Below are positions 60,851-64,000 of a stretch of 64,000 nucleotides of DNA, piece by piece. Under the pieces are notes generated by a model. The model ran no database searches. It was not told the DNA's origin and was given only the letters and a program-made list of their open reading frames with translations. Within the stretch, counting starts at the first letter, position 1. Each line of letters starts with the position of its first letter. The stretch spans positions 22,816 through 86,815 of the forward strand of contig CAYNYF010000003.1 in assembly GCA_964401385.1 (NCBI GenBank), read 5' to 3'. Position numbers and translations under genes: made by a program. The DNA is from CAYNYF01 sp964401385 (GTDB lineage: Bacteria > Planctomycetota > Phycisphaerae > SM23-33).

Positions 60851-61789
60851 TCATTCTGCCTTGACCGGCTTGGAGGCAGCGCCCCCGCGAAGGGAGGGCG
60901 ACCAGGAGGGCGAGATAGCGAACTCACCCTTTGGACTGAGTTGCCGCACCTCGGTACCGTCCCGTTTCATAACGAAGACGGCGGGTCTCCCCGCCCTCAA
61001 TGAGACAAACGCCATTTTCGAACCGTCGGGTGAGTACGCTGCCAACGCATCGTCAGCCGGGTGATCAGTCAATCGCTTGGGTGCCGTGCCATCCGCGTTG
61101 ACCGCCCAAACATCTCTATTCCCGTCCGCGGTCCTGTGGAACACGATGGTCTTGCCATCGGGAGACCAACGCGGATTGCCTCCGGCAACAGGGACCCGCC
61201 TGACACCTGTTCCATCCGCGTTCATGATATGAATGCCATCCGCGCCCTCCCGATGACTGACAAAGACGATGAGCTTCCCAGAAGGTGACCAACACGGGGA
61301 GAGGTCTCTTGATGGGTGCTTTGTCAAACGCGTTACGTTTGTGCCGTCCGCGTGCATCCGGTATATCTCAAAGTTGCCGTCGCGGTTTGAGGCAAAACAC
61401 AATTCCTTGGAGTCAGGCGACCAAGAACAGTCTTCGTCCCGTGCGGGATTGCGCGTGAGATTGCGGGGGTCGCTACCGTCGGCATTCATCGCGTAGATCT
61501 CGGCATTTCTGTCCCTCGTTGACTTGAACGCGATTCGCTGCCCATCAGGCGACCACTTCGGCTCTGCATCTTTCGCGGCATTTCTTGTGAGCCGGGTAAG
61601 CCCAGAACCGTCTGGGTTCATCGTGTAGATTTCCAGGTTGCCGTCGCGGTTGCAGGCATAGGCGATCTTTGTTGGCTGGGTCGGTTCGGATTGCCCAAAC
61701 AGGGCCGCTCCACCCACTGCAAGCAAAACAGACGCTAGAGTTCCGACTGACACGGCTCTGCTCCTGGTGCTCTTCGTGTGACAGGTCAT
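60851..61789 (-). CDS. TolB-like PD40 beta-propeller protein, exported
   Basis: A 312-aa protein with a signal peptide (SVLLAVGGAALFGQS). About six regularly spaced PD40 repeats follow, each with a WSPDGQRIAF-like core and an IYxMNxDGSxxxxLT strand. It resembles the propeller domain of TolB without its N-terminal domain. It is not closely similar to the duplicated PD40 genes at 51-54 kb. G+C is lower than in the core genes, suggesting a different origin. No partner genes are nearby. Confidence 0.83.
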   Translation of the reverse strand: MTCHTKSTRSRAVSVGTLASVLLAVGGAALFGQSEPTQPTKIAYACNRDGNLEIYTMNPDGSGLTRLTRNAAKDAEPKWSPDGQRIAFKSTRDRNAEIYAMNADGSDPRNLTRNPARDEDCSWSPDSKELCFASNRDGNFEIYRMHADGTNVTRLTKHPSRDLSPCWSPSGKLIVFVSHREGADGIHIMNADGTGVRRVPVAGGNPRWSPDGKTIVFHRTADGNRDVWAVNADGTAPKRLTDHPADDALAAYSPDGSKMAFVSLRAGRPAVFVMKRDGTEVRQLSPKGEFAISPSWSPSLRGGAASKPVKAE

Positions 61790-62049
61790 CGGCTAGCTCC
61801 TTCCTTCTGCCCAACTGCGCCCTATGTGTGTTCTCGATTGTACCCCTGGGCGGCGAGTGTAGCGCGGAAGAAATACTGCGGACGGGGATGGAATCGTACA
61901 CGATCTGCGACGATAGTCCGTGGCGCACCAGCACATCCATTCGGTGCGGGCTTTCTGCGGTTTCCGCACAAGGTCGCCACGGCATTACTCTGTGAGCGTC
62001 GGCGAAGCTCCAAACGCCCTTGCCGCGGCAGTTCAGCAGGTGCCTGCGA

Positions 62050-62345
62050 AGGCGTAACGAGGACCTTGAAGTTGCGCTGCTCCTGTCCCCTGTGATCCTC
62101 CGAGGGAGCGTTTCCGTGTTGCCACTCGAGCCGAAGGGACGTTCTTTGAAGGCTTGCCACAGTGCCGGCACTCCCTTCAACGGATCAACTTTCCGCCACA
62201 TCCCCAGCACATGCAGACTATCCGGAGGTGCCTGCGACCACAATGGAAGAACTGCAAGCGTCGGTGGTGCCCGGAGGGAGTACTCTTGTGGGTGCCTGGG
62301 GCGCCAGCGGCCTTGCTCGCTGCCGCACGCCCGGCAGAGCATCAT
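62050..62345 (-). pseudogene. Possible decayed zinc-ribbon gene
   Basis: From ATG 62345 the frame gives LCRACGSEQ. A neighbouring frame then gives RRLQFFHCGRRHLRIVCMCW, then GCGGKLIR, up to a TGA at 62177-62179. Beyond that stop the same frame resumes with CRHCGKPSKN. Four CxxC-type clusters split by a frame change and one stop suggest a broken multi-zinc-ribbon gene. Confidence 0.3.
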
Positions 62346-62509
62346 CGCGGCTCGGCGGCTGTCGTGACTGCGGCTCTGCCTGGTGCCCTTTGGCCCCGGG
62401 GACGGGGCGCGGGTAAGACACGCGCTCCCCCTCGGCCCACCGGGGCAGGGGTCGCGGCTAACCGCCCGTTGCCTGGTGCCTGGTGCCTATTGACCGGTGC
62501 CTGCCGTTC

Positions 62510-62547
62510 CAGCTTTCCGCTTTCAGCTTTGAGCTTTCCGCTTTGCC
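62510..62547. repeat. Second AGCTTT-type repeat array
   Basis: About five units of AGCTTTC, CGCTTTC or AGCTTTG, the same motif as at 44838-44899, preceded by GGTGCCT repeats (about 62470-62502). Confidence 0.6.
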
Positions 62548-62610
62548 CGTCTCGACCTGGCCGATAGAATCTCATCCTCTCCACCAGATGCATAAAGAGG
62601 ATGCAGCGCC

Positions 62611-64000
<1,390 letters not shown>

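Larger units (their letters stand above)
61790..62610. other. Low-density intergenic region with repeats and gene debris
   Basis: 820 bp without an intact gene. It contains possible debris of a zinc-ribbon gene (62050-62345, minus strand) and, near 62470-62547, GGTGCCT and AGCTTT short repeats. Confidence 0.5.

Overview
The window is GC-rich (roughly two thirds G+C by eye), densely packed bacterial DNA. It has no rRNA, tRNA, CRISPR array, phage or transposase that I could see. Gene content fits a heterotrophic, probably anaerobic or facultative member of the Planctomycetes/PVC group, perhaps Phycisphaerae-like. The evidence is two formylglycine sulfatases plus an anaerobic-type radical-SAM sulfatase maturase, a Gfo/Idh/MocA oxidoreductase, a very large DUF6785-like membrane transporter, TolB/PD40 proteins, and many small exported proteins of unknown function. 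This placement is inference from gene families; there is no phylogenetic marker alignment behind it.

Layout. 1-3.7 kb: sulfatase maturase, MFS transporter, membrane protein. 3.9-8.7 kb: rod-shape operon mreC-mreD-mrdA(PBP2)-rodA. 8.7-13.3 kb: DUF5658-like protein, alpha/beta hydrolase with a small lipoprotein, GT2 glycosyltransferase with larC, and a gutted nucleoside-transporter pseudogene. 13.5-18.9 kb: an old-yellow-enzyme/GltD-like fusion, a stand-alone CBM48 protein, and an ATP-grasp/zinc-peptidase pair. 19-20.4 kb: hisH-hisF. 20.7-27.5 kb: zinc-ribbon protein, RNase H, dnaG, rpoD, and a REC/GGDEF-like/HD-GYP regulator. 27.5-31.3 kb: zinc-ribbon protein, YjbQ, a B12-binding radical SAM protein, a hypothetical. 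31.2-38.7 kb: arginine and polyamine metabolism (speB and pyruvoyl arginine decarboxylase divergent from argH, then argB-argF). A lower-GC hicB-hicA toxin-antitoxin module is lodged between argH and thiL; its antitoxin is fused to a MerR-type DNA-binding domain. 38.8-57.4 kb: accessory carbohydrate region with sulfatases, sugar isomerase, GH4 glycosidase, SGNH esterase with CBM9-like and Fn3 domains, transporter, PD40 proteins, MDR dehydrogenase and Gfo/Idh/MocA oxidoreductase. 57.5-62.6 kb: exported TPR protein with a partner, small membrane proteins, a PD40 protein, and a low-density stretch. 62.6 kb to the end: start of a PurS-PurL fusion.

The most striking structure is a direct tandem duplication of about 1.95 kb (50673-54573), joined at a 6-bp microhomology. 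It duplicated a PD40 gene and created a chimeric ORF that joins the N-terminus of the transporter to the C-terminus of the dehydrogenase. The two PD40 copies look identical except for one block of about 280 bp that is rich in amino-acid changes. Other points of interest are the MerR-HicB antitoxin fusion with palindromic operator candidates, the internally deleted nupC, and an inverted repeat lying over the promoter of the agmatine/putrescine operon.
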